From assembly GCF_034932365.1 (NCBI RefSeq), contig NZ_JAYGHR010000073.1, positions 40,693 through 104,692 of the forward strand: 64,000 nt of DNA, given 5' to 3'. A program made the position numbers and the translations under genes. The notes under the pieces are model-generated. The model did no database searches. It saw only the letters and a list, made by a program, of their open reading frames with translations, and had not been told where the DNA came from. Positions 9,970 through 17,822 of this stretch are shown piece by piece (the stretch's first letter is position 1; each line of letters begins with the position of its first letter). The stretch comes from Capilliphycus robustus. Its GTDB lineage: Bacteria > Cyanobacteriota > Cyanobacteriia > Cyanobacteriales > Microcoleaceae.

Positions 9970-10079
9970 TATTGGATTTTGATCAGACTGTTCACTGATT
10001 TTACATTGAATCTGAGTAATTATTACATCATCGATTAATTAACGCAAAAGTTATTAAAAGTATTAAGAGAAAAGATGTT

Positions 10080-10154
10080 CTAGGCTATTTTCCATTCCGT
10101 TTCTGGAACGTTGGCGTTCACCATGATATTGCGTAGAGTGCCAACAGGAAGATC
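10080..10154 (-). pseudogene. HicA toxin C-terminal remnant overlapping hicB
   Basis: In a frame different from hicB, 24 codons followed by TAG read DLPVGTLRNIM and then VNANVPETEWKIA. 'LPxGTLRxIxxxA' is the conserved C-terminal motif of HicA mRNA-interferase toxins. The segment has no start codon or upstream HicA body; the N-terminal double-stranded-RNA-binding-like fold with the catalytic His is absent. It overlaps the last codons of hicB, which suggests a deletion that joined hicB to the end of hicA. Confidence 0.55.
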
Positions 10155-10315
10155 TCGTCGGGATCGGGTTCAAGATAAAGTGCTATCGCTTCGCGAATAT
10201 TTTCTAAGGCTTCTTCTTCGGTTTCTCCTGCGGACACACAACCGGGCAATTCTGGACACCAAACAGCCCAATCTCCGGTTTCCGAATCAGTTTCAAGCAC
10301 AACACGCCATTTCAT
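10118..10315 (-). CDS. hicB: HicB-like antitoxin, 3' end altered by deletion
   Basis: 65 residues. The core 'DWAVWCPELPGC' followed by 'SAGETEEEALENIREAI' is the HicB/DUF1902 partial RNase H fold that neutralises HicA toxin. ATG 10315 has a strong ribosome binding site (AAGGAGAT, 6 bases upstream). The usual HicB ends soon after 'EP(D/E)P'; here it runs on into 'EIFLLALYAISW', residues read out of frame from what looks like the end of a hicA gene. No intact hicA is adjacent. It may be a solitary antitoxin or a decayed module. Same strand as, and 48 bases after, the Uma2 gene. Confidence 0.8.
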   Translation of the reverse strand: MKWRVVLETDSETGDWAVWCPELPGCVSAGETEEEALENIREAIALYLEPDPDEIFLLALYAISW

Positions 10316-10363
10316 ATTTCTATCTCCTTGGTTGGCATTTTGTTTAAAATTAGCGACAGCTAT

Positions 10364-10885
10364 TTACAGCTTTAACCAGCCAAACATCTCCCCAACGGTT
10401 AACTTAAATTCTCCCATAAATTCAGGAATAGGTAATTCATCGGTTTCGGTTTGAAAGAGTTGAGGTTGTTGTTGGTGGGGAAAAACTAAAACCGATTCTT
10501 CTTCCGGGTAAATTAACCATCCCAAACTGCTACCGTTATTCAAACAATGTAGAATATTTCCAGTAACTAGACCCGGGCTTTGATTGGGAGAAAGAATTTC
10601 AATTGTCCAATCGGGATAAGTATTAAAAACATTAATAATATTACCGTTTTCATCTCGGGGAATTCTCTCCCACGAGAAAACTGTTACATCGGGAACAATT
10701 GAACGTCCGCCAAAAGTACACCGAAGTTCGGGAAAAGCACGAGCAATGCGCTGACGACTAACCAAGCTATTAATAGTAAGAATTAATTCGGCTTGGATGG
10801 TGCTATGTTTACCTTGGGGCATGGGCTTTTTAACAATTTTACCGTCAATATATTCGCTGGCGGGTTTCGTTTCTGGTAATGCCAA
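10364..10885 (-). CDS. Uma2-family nuclease-like protein, 5' end frameshifted
   Basis: Uma2 (DUF820) family, with the PD-(D/E)xK nuclease-like fold; abundant in cyanobacteria and of unknown role. 'SIVPDVTVF' and 'WTIEILSP' carry the conserved Asp and Glu; 'GNILHCLNNGSSLGWLIYP' fits the subfamily. The open frame from TTG 10885 gives 173 residues, but family members begin with 'LTLEEFLALPETKPASEY', and codons for 'SERQLTLEEF' are present upstream in the same frame. The natural ATG at 10934, with AGGAGG just upstream, is out of frame by one base (see findings). So the gene is either mildly broken or uses an unusual start. Confidence 0.8.
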   Translation of the reverse strand: MALPETKPASEYIDGKIVKKPMPQGKHSTIQAELILTINSLVSRQRIARAFPELRCTFGGRSIVPDVTVFSWERIPRDENGNIINVFNTYPDWTIEILSPNQSPGLVTGNILHCLNNGSSLGWLIYPEEESVLVFPHQQQPQLFQTETDELPIPEFMGEFKLTVGEMFGWLKL

Positions 10886-11049
10886 AAATTCTTCTAGCGT
10901 GAGTTGACGTTCAGAAATCTCGATGATAGGTCATCCCCTCCTTTTTCGGTTGCAAGTTTTGTTTGATTGTAGCAAAATTTTCGCGGAAAAATAGATTCAT
11001 CAATTGTTTGGGCGATATCACCTCCTTGGGCTTATTTTACAATTTAATA

Positions 11050-11174
11050 ATATGATGTCCGGCTGATTAATTTTGTTAGGGGTGGGGCGGGTTTAACTAA
11101 ATCTCGGAGTAGTAGTCAAGATATTGAAGAACCCGCCCCTACGAAACGGATTATTGATTAGTCGGATATCATAT
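11050..11174. mobile_element. MITE-like inverted-repeat element, copy A
   Basis: About 125 bp. Outer ends are inverted: ATATGATGTCCGGCTGATTA on the left and, on the opposite strand, ATATGATATCCGACTAATCA on the right. An inner inverted pair GGGGCGGGTTTAA / GAACCCGCCCC follows. No coding capacity. The same architecture is found at 54973-55084 and 60417-60545. TA dinucleotides border both ends, which would fit an IS630/mariner-type target, but this is inference. Confidence 0.75.
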
Positions 11175-11188
11175 AAGTATTTAATGAG

Positions 11189-11614
11189 TTAATATTCTAG
11201 CCGTAAACGTAATAAAATATAGCCTGTTTCTGGATGGAGATGTTCATCAACGGGAATAAAACCATATTGTTGATAAAAAGCCCGCCCCGCTTGATTTTCT
11301 TGAAAAACTTCCACAAAAAGTTGACTTCGCAATGTTTTCGCCCAATCAATTAAAGCCCGTCCAATTCCCTGGCGTTGAAATTGAGGATCAACAAAAATCG
11401 CCCCTACCTCGTTATCTAATAAGGAAATAAACCCCAACACCAGGTTATCCCGTTCAAAAACCCAGGTTTCTGCTGCGGGTAAATAAACCTTTGGTATGTT
11501 TTGACGTTCGGTTTCTAGAAAAGCTTCATCCAAAAAAGAATGGGCTATTTTAGAGGCGGAATACCAAACCTCTAACAAACGGTTGAGATCCTGTTCTTGG
11601 TAAGGGCGAATCAT
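11189..11614 (-). CDS. GNAT-family N-acetyltransferase
   Basis: 141 residues. 'IFVDPQFQRQGIGRALIDWA' is motif A of the GNAT fold, containing the Q/RxxGxG/A acetyl-CoA pyrophosphate loop (QRQGIG); 'ENQAGRAFYQQYGF' is motif B. The opening 'MIRPYQEQDLNRLLEVW' and the 'AHSFL' segment resemble the YjaB-type bacterial acetyltransferases. Substrate unknown. It lies 18 bases after the stop of the APC permease on the same strand and could share a transcript with it. Confidence 0.88.
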   Translation of the reverse strand: MIRPYQEQDLNRLLEVWYSASKIAHSFLDEAFLETERQNIPKVYLPAAETWVFERDNLVLGFISLLDNEVGAIFVDPQFQRQGIGRALIDWAKTLRSQLFVEVFQENQAGRAFYQQYGFIPVDEHLHPETGYILLRLRLEY

Positions 11615-11632
11615 GGGTTTAAATCAATTCAA

Positions 11633-12958
11633 TTAATCGCTGCTAGTTTGGGCTAAATTTTCCCTTTCTTTGAGTTTAGAGGCGACAAAATGCCAAACCA
11701 AACCCACTGCAATTAATCCTAACCCAATTAACCAAACTTGCCACTCGATCCAAAAGGCTAAAAATAAGCCGGAAAATAAGGCAAATAAACTCATCCAAAC
11801 GGGATATAATCGTTGTTCATCACTCAAACGCAACGCCGCCAAACCGACAATTCCGCAGCGCCATAACGAACCAAAAGCACTTAACGACCAAGTGGTTTTT
11901 ACATCCCCCGTTAAAACCAAAAGTCCCACAGTAATACTAATAAAAATCACCGCCCAATAGGGTGTAGTTCCGGCTGGATTTAACTGAGCAATTAATTTCG
12001 GCATATCGCCCCGTCTTCCCATTGCTAATAATAACCGAGATAAACCTAAAATAATACTCAATAACACGCTTAAAGTTGCGGTAATTGCCCCAATTGCTAA
12101 CAGCGTTTTTGCACCGGGAATTCCTAAACTTGCGGCTACAACTTCTAACGGTGCGGCTTCTTCGGAGGCAATTCCTAATGCTTCGGGGCCAATTGTTCCC
12201 AAACTCACAAGGGCAACACCCATGTAAATTATCGTGGTAATTGCCAAAGTGACTAAAACAGCTTTCGGGATATTTTTCCGAGGTTCTGTAATTTCTTCCC
12301 CTAACATTGTAATTCGGGCGGGACCGTTATAAGCAACAAATAATAAAGCCACAGATTCGAGGAAGTTTTTAGAGCCTGTTTTCAAGTCAATTTCTGCAAA
12401 TTCTACGGGTAAAAATCCCTTTTGAGATAAGACAAATCCTCCGGCAATAATTAAGAAAAATAAGGCAAATAAAGTAATCGAAAGAATCACCGTTGTAGCA
12501 GCTTTAGACCGTCGCATTCCGCCCAAGACCACAACAGTTAAAGCCAAAACAGCAAGTTCGGCAACGGGAACTAAAAACGCCTTTGAAATGCCAATCGTAT
12601 TAATTAAATAACTAGAAAAACCGAGTGCAGCCGTCGCCGCCACTGCCGTTTTTCCGAGTAGATACATCCACCCTCCGGTAAAACCAAACCAAGAGTTAAG
12701 ATACTTGTAACCGTATTCATAAATACCGCCACTAACGGGATGACTGGCGGCGAGTTGGGCGAGATTCAAACTATTAGCAATTTGCAAAATTCCCGCAACA
12801 ACCAACGCCCCAATCACCCCATAACCGGATAAGGCTGCGGCTAAACCCAAACTGACAAAAATTCCGACACCAATAACCGATCCTAACCCCATAATTGTGG
12901 CACCAAACCAACCTAATTCGCGTTTAAGTTGTTGGGGAGAATGCTGGGATGCAGACAT
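11633..12958 (-). CDS. APC-family amino acid permease
   Basis: 441 residues with twelve hydrophobic helices. The first helix has 'GSVIGVGIF', the unwound substrate-binding segment typical of the amino acid-polyamine-organocation superfamily; 'HPVSGGIYEYGYKYL' (helix 3 region) and 'AYNGPARITMLGEEITEPRKNIPKA' (helix 6-7) are further family signatures. It imports amino acids or related amines by proton or cation coupling; the substrate cannot be assigned. Normal length. Start ATG 12958. Downstream on the same strand is the GNAT gene. Confidence 0.9.
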   Translation of the reverse strand: MSASQHSPQQLKRELGWFGATIMGLGSVIGVGIFVSLGLAAALSGYGVIGALVVAGILQIANSLNLAQLAASHPVSGGIYEYGYKYLNSWFGFTGGWMYLLGKTAVAATAALGFSSYLINTIGISKAFLVPVAELAVLALTVVVLGGMRRSKAATTVILSITLFALFFLIIAGGFVLSQKGFLPVEFAEIDLKTGSKNFLESVALLFVAYNGPARITMLGEEITEPRKNIPKAVLVTLAITTIIYMGVALVSLGTIGPEALGIASEEAAPLEVVAASLGIPGAKTLLAIGAITATLSVLLSIILGLSRLLLAMGRRGDMPKLIAQLNPAGTTPYWAVIFISITVGLLVLTGDVKTTWSLSAFGSLWRCGIVGLAALRLSDEQRLYPVWMSLFALFSGLFLAFWIEWQVWLIGLGLIAVGLVWHFVASKLKERENLAQTSSD

Positions 12959-12988
12959 ACTTTTTTCTTTCCTTAATTCGGCTACCTT

Positions 12989-13021
12989 CTAAAAATAGGG
13001 GTATGAATTCAGCACACCCCT
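12989..13021 (-). terminator. Candidate terminator downstream of ndhB
   Basis: Read on the minus strand, AGGGGT (13021-13016) pairs with ACCCCT (13002-12997) and is followed by ATTTTTAG. It lies about 125 bases past the ndhB stop and just ahead of the permease start. The 13-base loop and modest T-run keep confidence moderate. Confidence 0.5.
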
Positions 13022-13145
13022 TTCGGTTAATTTACAAAAGCAGACAAGAACGGATTTTCGGATTAAGTGATCTGTTGAAAGCATAGATTTATGCGTCCAG
13101 TGTATTCGGTTAATCCGTTTTTCCCGCTCAAATCTGTTTCCTCAA

Positions 13146-14723
13146 TTAGTTTTGTTGGAGGGTCGATAAACTGGAGTTGGAGTCAACAGCAGCCATCTGT
13201 TTGGTTTGAACCATTGTCGCTTGTAGCATCGGAGTCCGACTAATGGAATTATTCGCTAAATTAAACAACGGACTGGATAGAATTCCGGCTAAGGAAGTGG
13301 CAATCAATGAAAGCACTAACCCCACTTGTAAAGGCCGCATTCCCGGCAAATTCCAGCGAATTGCAGGATAGTTTTTCACCGCATCTGACATTTCTTGCGG
13401 CTCTTTCACCACCATCATTTTAACCACACGAATGTAGTAGTAAATTGACACGACACTGGTGACTAATCCTAACAACACTAAGCCATATAATCCGGCTTGC
13501 CAACCTGCCCAAAACAGGTAAATCTTACCGAAAAATCCAGCTAGAGGCGGAATTCCACCCAAGGACAGTAAACAAATACTTAAACCCAAAGTTAGGAGCG
13601 GATCTTTTTGATATAAGCCGCTATATTCACTAATTTGATCCGTTCCGGTTCGCAGCGAGAACAGAATTACGCAGGTAAAACCGCCCAAGTTCATAAACAA
13701 ATACACCAACAGATAAAAGATCATGCTGGAGTAACCCGCTTCTGTTCCGGCGATTAACCCGATCATCACAAATCCCGCTTGGGCGATGGAGGAATAAGCC
13801 AACATCCGCTTCATGCTGGTTTGGGCGAGGGCGACTACATTTCCCAACACTAAACTGAGAATTGCCAACGCCGTGAACACAAACCGCCACTGATCGTTAA
13901 CAAGGGGAAACGCATTCACTAATAACCGTATCGCTAGGGCGAACCCTGCCGTTTTGGAACCGACAGACAAAAACGCCACAACCGGAGTTGGTGAACCTTC
14001 GTAAACGTCGGGTGTCCATTGGTGGAAGGGAACCGCCGAGATTTTAAAGGAAATCCCCGCAATCACAAAAACAAGGGCAATCACCAAGCCGAGAGATTCA
14101 CCCGCCCCGGATGTAGCCAGGACTTTGGCGATCGCATCAAGCTGAGTTTCGCCGCCAGAGAGTCCATACAGCAGCGATAACCCGTAGAGGAACACAGCCG
14201 AACTTGACGCCCCAATCAGCAGGTATTTCAACGCTGCTTCGTTGGAACGAGGATCGCGTTTGGTGTAGCCTGTCAACAGGTATGATGAAATACTCAGGGT
14301 TTCTAGGGAGACGAAAATCATCACCAATTCCGTCGCTCCCGACAGGAACATTCCCCCCAAAGTGGCAGTTAGCAGAATGCAGATAAATTCGGCTAGGGCT
14401 GTACCTGTTTGTTCGACATAGCGAACCGACATCAAAATCGTCACCATTGCAGACAGGGCGATGATGCCGCGAAATATCACGCTGAGGGCGTCGCCGTTAA
14501 AACTGCCCAAAAATGAGACGGTATCGCTGCTACTCCACTGATAGCACAAGGCGACAATAGAGGCGAGAAGACCTGCGATCGCCAGATAAGGTGTCCAGCG
14601 AGAAGAAGCGGTTCGTCCGACGATCAGATCTCCGACTAAAACGGCTAAGAGGGTAATAATCACAATCCCCTCTGGCAAGATCGTTCCAGCGTTTAACTGG
14701 GCTGCAATACTCGAAAAATCCAT
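13146..14723 (-). CDS. ndhB: NAD(P)H-quinone oxidoreductase subunit 2 (NdhB)
   Basis: 525 residues from ATG 14723 (MDFSSIAAQLNAG), the start expected from other cyanobacteria; a second ATG 27 bases upstream is in frame. Proton-pumping antiporter-like subunit of the thylakoid NDH-1 complex, which takes part in cyclic electron flow, respiration and CO2 uptake. About fourteen membrane helices; 'VSLETLSISSYLLTGY' holds the conserved helix-5 Glu, 'FKISAVPFHQWTPDVYEG' the helix-7 Lys and HQW motif, and 'SIAQAGFVMIGL' the later conserved helix. It is divergent from psb32 and, as usual in cyanobacteria, is not in an ndh operon. Confidence 0.97.
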   Translation of the reverse strand: MDFSSIAAQLNAGTILPEGIVIITLLAVLVGDLIVGRTASSRWTPYLAIAGLLASIVALCYQWSSSDTVSFLGSFNGDALSVIFRGIIALSAMVTILMSVRYVEQTGTALAEFICILLTATLGGMFLSGATELVMIFVSLETLSISSYLLTGYTKRDPRSNEAALKYLLIGASSSAVFLYGLSLLYGLSGGETQLDAIAKVLATSGAGESLGLVIALVFVIAGISFKISAVPFHQWTPDVYEGSPTPVVAFLSVGSKTAGFALAIRLLVNAFPLVNDQWRFVFTALAILSLVLGNVVALAQTSMKRMLAYSSIAQAGFVMIGLIAGTEAGYSSMIFYLLVYLFMNLGGFTCVILFSLRTGTDQISEYSGLYQKDPLLTLGLSICLLSLGGIPPLAGFFGKIYLFWAGWQAGLYGLVLLGLVTSVVSIYYYIRVVKMMVVKEPQEMSDAVKNYPAIRWNLPGMRPLQVGLVLSLIATSLAGILSSPLFNLANNSISRTPMLQATMVQTKQMAAVDSNSSLSTLQQN

Positions 14724-14958
14724 AAGCTTCGATGATTGGATAATACCCATGACTGGTTATTGAACGCCAGTCAGAGCGAAACACATCCGACAATATAATC
14801 TTTCTCTCTGTCTTGATTCAAGAGGACAAGCAGATCACAAGTCAAAACAAACAGCTAAAACCGTAGACTGTACTCTTACAGAGAGATGAAGCGAACAGCT
14901 TAAATTGTATAGTAGTAGGATGGGTTTAAAAAGACGATAATACGGGTTAACTGATCTG

Positions 14959-15678
14959 ATGATACAGCTATTTAACACAATCTTAAATTTCCAAAAACGC
15001 TTTGTGCATTTGATTTTACCAACTATCCTGGCTGTTGTGATTGCCCTACTCGGGGCGACACCTGCGATCGCAACGGGGGTTTATCAAATGCCGAACTTAA
15101 CCCCTGGTGATCCCAGTTGGATCGTCGATGAAGGTGATGTTCTCAGTTTTAGCAGCGAACGTCAGATTAACCAAAAATTATCAGAACTTGCTGATCAAAC
15201 GGGTTATGAAGTTCGTCTGGTGACGCTACGCCGCTTTGACTATGGGGAAACTGCCGATAGCTTTACCGAGGCGTTGTTTAACAAATGGTTCCCGACTCCT
15301 GAAGCGGGTGCTAACCAAATTTTGTTAGTGTTGGATGTTCTCACCAACAATAGCGCAATTCTCACCGGAGAAGGCGTTAAGTCCCTGCTGAGTGATCAGA
15401 TTGCCGAAAGTGTAGCCAAAGAAACGTTACAAGTGCCTATCCGAAATGGTAATAAGTATAATGAAGCTTTCCGAGGCGTGAGCGATCGCTTGGTCACGGT
15501 ATTATCGGGAAATCCTGATCCTGGCCCCCCTAGCGATGAACAACAGGTGCAAGTCGAAAGCACTTTTAAGTCAGCCGAAGAAACCGATGATCAAACGGCT
15601 ACAATTATAGTTGTCATTGTGTTGATAGTGGCAACCGTTGCACCGATGGCAACTTACTTCTATCTGCAACGCTCTTAG
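14959..15678 (+). CDS. psb32: Psb32-like photosystem II repair protein (TPM domain)
   Basis: 239 residues. An N-terminal hydrophobic signal (about 15-38, ending 'GATPAIATG') targets it to the lumen or thylakoid membrane. A TPM domain follows (about 48-185; 'WIVDEGDVLSFSSERQINQKL', 'NQILLVLDVLTNNSAILTGEG'), and the C-terminus has one membrane helix (about 212-235) ending in 'YFYLQRS'. This layout matches cyanobacterial Psb32, related to plant TLP18.3, which speeds photosystem II repair under high light. A TATAGT box around 14911 may be its -10 element. Obg follows after 101 bases on the same strand. Confidence 0.88.
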   Translation: MIQLFNTILNFQKRFVHLILPTILAVVIALLGATPAIATGVYQMPNLTPGDPSWIVDEGDVLSFSSERQINQKLSELADQTGYEVRLVTLRRFDYGETADSFTEALFNKWFPTPEAGANQILLVLDVLTNNSAILTGEGVKSLLSDQIAESVAKETLQVPIRNGNKYNEAFRGVSDRLVTVLSGNPDPGPPSDEQQVQVESTFKSAEETDDQTATIIVVIVLIVATVAPMATYFYLQRS

Positions 15679-15779
15679 AGATTTTGAGGATGTAGGGATA
15701 GCAGGGATTACAGAGGAGAATCTTTTCCAGCTCAAAATTCAATGTCCGATATCCCTAGTCCCGATTATCAATCCTCATC

Positions 15780-16805
15780 ATGCAATTTATTGATCAAGTT
15801 GAAGTTTTAGTGGAAGCGGGTAAAGGTGGCGATGGGATCGTCGCCTTCCGCCGAGAAAAATATGTTCCCGCCGGGGGGCCTTCCGGTGGCAATGGTGGAA
15901 AAGGCGGTTCAGTGATTTTAGTCGCCGTCGAAAACCTGCAAACGTTGTTAGATTTTAAATATAATCACCGTTTTCAGGCTGAAGATGGCCGACGAGGTGG
16001 CCCCAAAAATATGACCGGGGCAAACGGAAGCGATCGCATCATTGAAGTTCCCTGTGGGACGGCGGTTTATGATATAGAAACTGACGAACTTTTAATTGAT
16101 TTGATTCATCCCCATCAAGAATTTTGTGTGGCAAAAGGGGGTAAAGGCGGTTTAGGAAATGCTCACTTTCTCAGTAACCAAAATCGCGCTCCTGACTATG
16201 CTTTACCTGGACTTCCGGGTGAACAACGACAGCTTAGACTGGAGTTAAAACTGTTAGCTGAAGTCGGAATTATTGGTTTACCCAATGCGGGAAAATCAAC
16301 GTTAATTTCGTCGTTATCTGCGGCTAAACCGAAAATTGCCGATTATCCCTTTACGACTTTAATTCCCAACTTAGGCGTTGTTCGCAAACCGACGGGAGAT
16401 GGTACCGTTTTTGCAGATATTCCCGGCTTAATTGAAGGCGCTCATTTAGGCTTAGGTTTGGGGCATGAATTCCTGCGCCACATCGAACGAACTCGGGTTT
16501 TATTGCATCTAATTGATATTACCGATCCGACTCCTCTTGAAAATTATCACACGATTCTGCAAGAATTAGAAGCCTATGGTCGGGGTTTAACGGATCGTCC
16601 GCAAATTGTGGCATTAAATAAAGTGGATGCGGTGGATACTGACAGCGAAGACGTGCAGGAAATCATCACTAAAATTCAGCAAATTACTCAGTCTAAAGTC
16701 TTTTTAATTTCGGCTGTTGCTCAAATGGGGTTAAATGATTTAATGCAAGAAGTTTGGCGATCGCTTGATGAGTTGTCACTCTCTGAAAGTTCAACATCCA
16801 GGTAG
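15780..16805 (+). CDS. obg: GTPase Obg (CgtA)
   Basis: 341 residues. The N-terminal Obg fold with glycine-rich left-handed helices ('AGKGGDGIVAFRREKYVP', 'GGPSGGNGGKGG') spans about 1-158. The G domain follows: G1 'GLPNAGKST' (166-174), switch region 'PFTTLIPNLGVV', G3 'DIPGLIEGA' (213-221), G4 'NKVD' (280-283) and G5 'SAVAQMG'. It acts in 50S ribosomal subunit assembly and stress signalling. It lacks the long acidic or OCT C-terminal domain, as in other cyanobacteria. The TAG stop (16803-16805) touches the first base of a palindromic repeat. Confidence 0.97.
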   Translation: MQFIDQVEVLVEAGKGGDGIVAFRREKYVPAGGPSGGNGGKGGSVILVAVENLQTLLDFKYNHRFQAEDGRRGGPKNMTGANGSDRIIEVPCGTAVYDIETDELLIDLIHPHQEFCVAKGGKGGLGNAHFLSNQNRAPDYALPGLPGEQRQLRLELKLLAEVGIIGLPNAGKSTLISSLSAAKPKIADYPFTTLIPNLGVVRKPTGDGTVFADIPGLIEGAHLGLGLGHEFLRHIERTRVLLHLIDITDPTPLENYHTILQELEAYGRGLTDRPQIVALNKVDAVDTDSEDVQEIITKIQQITQSKVFLISAVAQMGLNDLMQEVWRSLDELSLSESSTSR

Positions 16806-16872
16806 TAGAGTGCATCAAATTCATCGATTTTAACTTAGGTAATCCCGAAATTGATGGTTTGATGCACCCTAC
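16805..16872. repeat. TAGGGTGCATCA palindromic repeat, copy 1
   Basis: 68 bp with inverted ends (GTAGAGTGCATCAAA and TTTGATGCACCCTAC) and a shared middle TTTTAACTTAGG. Followed on the plus strand by TGGTTTTTTTGG, so it could also terminate transcription between the convergent obg and uma2 genes. Two further copies lie at 17679-17741 and 17757-17822 in the same orientation. Confidence 0.85.
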
Positions 16873-16891
16873 TGGTTTTTTTGGAAAAAAC

Positions 16892-17698
16892 CTATTCTTC
16901 GAGTTCAATACCCTCAGCCCTCAGTCGTTCGAGAAGGCGTTGGGCGCGAAGTTCAGCAAGTTCTGCGCGAAGATGTTCTTGTTGGGCTAGAAGTTCAGCT
17001 TGATCAGCGCGTTGACGTTGTTGATCAGCGCGAAGACGTTCTTGTTGGGCTAACTCAGAACCCCATAAAAGCAACGTTCCCGCCTCATCCCACCACCGCA
17101 ACCAATAGCCTGTTCGGTTTTCACGGGTGCCTTGCCAAATTCCTAAAAATAACTCCATTTCAGCGATCCAATATCGCCCATTTTCATCAGGTTTTTGTAC
17201 CTTATATCTGCCGGAATCATCAAGTCGATACAGTTCTAAAACGGCATTTTGAGGTTCAAAAATCGCATAGTTAGGAACTTCCAACACCTGTTCATAAAAA
17301 AACCATTTTCCGGGTGGATAAGTGGGTTTAATCGAATATTCACCGCCTTCTGTTTCAGAGATAAATTCCATCACAATGACAGGAATATCCCCTTCCAAAC
17401 GCGGCGTATAACTGCGTTCGACTTCTGAACGTTCAACTCGAATTTCCCGAATAAACGCCCAGTCTGGTGCTTTGACAACCATTTTGTCATTAACCGTTGC
17501 ACAGATGCCATAATTAGTCGGAGTTAGGGAATTTTCGGGCAATTTTCCCGCAGTGCTTAACGCCTCTGTTAATGCCATTGCCAATAATGGCTGAGTAATA
17601 TTGTCCACTGGATCATCGGGTAAAATATAGTCTTCGGGTAACTTTTCCCAAGTTACTTTTAGACTTGCAGTTGTGTTAGTAGGGTGCATCAATTTCAT
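16892..17698 (-). CDS. Uma2-family protein with C-terminal coiled coil
   Basis: 268 residues. Residues about 20-190 are a Uma2 (DUF820) nuclease-like domain: 'VKAPDWAFI' supplies the conserved Asp and 'VIVMEFISETEGGEYS' the Glu. Residues about 212-268 form an Arg/Gln/Leu-rich heptad coiled coil ('QQRQRADQAELLAQQEHLRA'), a common tail in this subfamily. The first codons (M-K-L-M-H-P-T) are read from repeat copy 2; ATG 17698 and ATG 17689 both lie in it and no other plausible start exists before residue 40. The gene is bracketed by repeat copies, which suggests it was inserted or rearranged together with them. Function of Uma2 proteins is unknown. Confidence 0.85.
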   Translation of the reverse strand: MKLMHPTNTTASLKVTWEKLPEDYILPDDPVDNITQPLLAMALTEALSTAGKLPENSLTPTNYGICATVNDKMVVKAPDWAFIREIRVERSEVERSYTPRLEGDIPVIVMEFISETEGGEYSIKPTYPPGKWFFYEQVLEVPNYAIFEPQNAVLELYRLDDSGRYKVQKPDENGRYWIAEMELFLGIWQGTRENRTGYWLRWWDEAGTLLLWGSELAQQERLRADQQRQRADQAELLAQQEHLRAELAELRAQRLLERLRAEGIELEE

Positions 17699-17741
17699 AC
17701 ATTTTAACTTAGGAAATCACCAAATTGTTTGATGCACTTAC
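17679..17741. repeat. TAGGGTGCATCA palindromic repeat, copy 2 (supplies uma2 start codon)
   Basis: 63 bp with GTAGGGTGCATCAA at the left and TTTGATGCACTTAC at the right around TTTTAACTTAGG. The minus-strand start codon of the neighbouring Uma2 gene lies within it. The right end is followed by TTATTTTTTTG. Confidence 0.85.
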
Positions 17742-17756
17742 TTATTTTTTTGTTGA

Positions 17757-17822
17757 ACGGGTGCATCAATTTCATACATTTTAACTTAGGTATTCCTGAA
17801 ATTGTTGTTTGATGCACCCTAC
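17757..17822. repeat. TAGGGTGCATCA palindromic repeat, copy 3 (supplies lutB stop codon)
   Basis: About 66 bp, nearly identical to copy 2 over its left and middle parts (CATCAATTTCATACATTTTA). Its right end GATGCACCCTAC contains the lutB TAG stop (17819-17821 on the minus strand). Confidence 0.85.

Noticed and set aside
10911..11000. Short minus-strand frame upstream of the Uma2 gene (29 codons)
   Set aside because: It ends in the frameshifted Uma2 start region and shows no family resemblance; more likely leader sequence.
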